Of a stretch of 33,158 nucleotides of DNA, positions 32,319-33,158 are shown piece by piece. Within the stretch, counting starts at the first letter, position 1. The number at the start of each line of letters is the position of its first letter. The DNA is taken from the NCBI GenBank assembly GCA_013289985.1, contig JABCYW010000057.1:1-33158 (forward strand), read 5' to 3'. Origin of the DNA: Betaproteobacteria bacterium. GTDB lineage: Bacteria > Pseudomonadota > Gammaproteobacteria > Burkholderiales > Burkholderiaceae_C. The notes under the pieces are model-generated. The model saw nothing but the letters and a program-made list of their open reading frames with translations, was not told the DNA's origin and did not search any database. Both the position numbers and the translations under genes were made by a program.

Positions 32319-33158
32319 ATGAAAGCACCCGATTTCGCCGGCGCCTCCAGGGAGGTGCTCACCTTCCTGCACCAGCGCATCGGCATGGACCTGTGGATGG
32401 TCAGCCGTGCAGACAACGAGGACTGGGTCGTCCTGGCCGCCGAGGACCACGGCTACGGCGTCAAGGAGGGCGACGTCTTCCGCTGGGCCGACACGTTCTG
32501 CTCGCGCATGGTGCGCGGCGACGGCCCGCGCGTGGCGCCCCGCACGGCCGACGTGCCCGCCTACGCCTCCCTGGCCCTGGCCCGCCAGCTGCCCATCGGC
32601 GCCTACGTGGGCGTGCCGCTCGTCGACGCCAACGGCGAGCTGTTCGGCACCCTCTGCGGCATCAACCCGCAACCCATGCCCGCCGCAATCGTCGACGAGC
32701 AGCCCATGGTGGAGGTGTTCGCCGACATGCTCAGCGGCCTGCTGAGCGCCGAGCTCAACACCACGGCCATGGCGCGCGAGGCCGAGACGGCGCGCTCCGA
32801 GGCCCTCACCGACACCCTCACCGGCCTGGCCAACCGGCGCGGCTGGGAAGTGGCGCTGGCCGCCGAGGAAGAGCGCTGCCGCCGCTATGGGGCCACCGCC
32901 TGCGTGGTCGCCATCGAGCTCGACGGCATGAAGGCACCGGGCGTGTCGTGGGCGGCGCGCGGCGCCTACGAAGCCGTGCTGGTGCGCGCCGCGCAGGCGC
33001 TGCGCCAGACCGTTCGCAAGCCCGACACGCTGGCCCGCCTCGACGACGACCGCTTCGTCGTGCTGGGCGTGGAATGCACCACCGCCGAGGCCATGGCCCT
33101 GCTGCGCCGGCTGGAACAGGGCGTCCAGGGCGCCGAGCTGTCGGCCGCGCTCGGCATG
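32319..33158 (+). CDS. GAF-GGDEF protein with degenerate signature (3' end outside window)
   Basis: The first 280 residues are present and the frame is open at the window end. A GAF-like sensor domain covers about residues 10-145 (RIGMDLWMVSR, VGVPLVDANGELFGTLCGI). A GGDEF domain starts at DTLTGLANRRGW (165-176). The signature GGDEF is DDDRF (242-246) in ARLDDDRFVVL, and the metal-binding DxDxFKxxND region is IELDGMKAPG (199-208). Diguanylate cyclase activity is therefore doubtful; it may be a receptor or regulatory pseudoenzyme. ATG 32319 has GAGAGA 8 nt upstream; a three-codon frame (ATG GAT CAA TGA) at 32311 overlaps it. A C-terminal EAL domain could follow beyond the window. Confidence 0.82.
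   Translation, partial: MKAPDFAGASREVLTFLHQRIGMDLWMVSRADNEDWVVLAAEDHGYGVKEGDVFRWADTFCSRMVRGDGPRVAPRTADVPAYASLALARQLPIGAYVGVPLVDANGELFGTLCGINPQPMPAAIVDEQPMVEVFADMLSGLLSAELNTTAMAREAETARSEALTDTLTGLANRRGWEVALAAEEERCRRYGATACVVAIELDGMKAPGVSWAARGAYEAVLVRAAQALRQTVRKPDTLARLDDDRFVVLGVECTTAEAMALLRRLEQGVQGAELSAALGM

Overview
The window looks like a chromosomal segment of a high-GC betaproteobacterium, most likely order Burkholderiales (Roseateles/Mitsuaria/Rubrivivax-Leptothrix type). This rests on gene content and very strong G/C third-position bias. The core genes ribF, ileS and lspA occur in the order usual for that group, but unrelated opposite-strand genes separate them here. I see no rRNA, tRNA, CRISPR array, integrase or complete insertion sequence.

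Layout. Positions 1-300 hold stacked inverted repeats and the terminator of a secreted alpha-amylase with a starch-binding domain (minus strand, 301-2184). An AT-rich regulatory gap follows, then ribF (+). Next come a large lipoprotein (-), an Old-Yellow-Enzyme type flavin oxidoreductase (-) and a divergent MerR regulator (+) sharing a compact operator. ileS (+) has a structured leader that may encode a short peptide with two adjacent Ile codons. A TonB-like protein (-) separates ileS from lspA (+), which overlaps a secreted creatininase-like protein and is followed by a stand-alone Lon N-domain protein. A periplasmic beta-propeller protein and a small outer-membrane barrel protein (+) come next, then a GNAT remnant and a nested inverted-repeat element. 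A lysR-qor pair (-) is divergent from an NAD-dependent epimerase-like gene (+), which converges on a gamma-glutamyltransferase-family gene (-).

From about 20985 to 32133 every gene is on the minus strand: an aminopropyltransferase-like gene coupled to a GspE/PilB-like ATPase, a family-6 type DNA glycosylase, a small exported protein of 11-residue His-rich repeats, a depolymerase-like esterase with an altered nucleophile motif, an HD-GYP protein, an SGNH hydrolase, a GlsB/YeaQ membrane protein, and an operon lolC-lolD-tatD-like-DUF4126 with overlapping or nearly touching genes. The window ends inside a GAF-GGDEF protein (+) with a degenerate active-site signature.

Functional threads are housekeeping (flavin cofactor synthesis, Ile-tRNA charging, lipoprotein maturation by LspA and lipoprotein export by LolCD), polymer use (amylase, esterase-like protein) and c-di-GMP-type signalling (HD-GYP, GGDEF). 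The observations most worth checking are the putative ileS leader peptide, a dispersed nested inverted-repeat family (two full copies and one mini-palindrome) sitting at gene 3' ends, the His-rich repeat protein, and three enzymes whose key motif residues are replaced.
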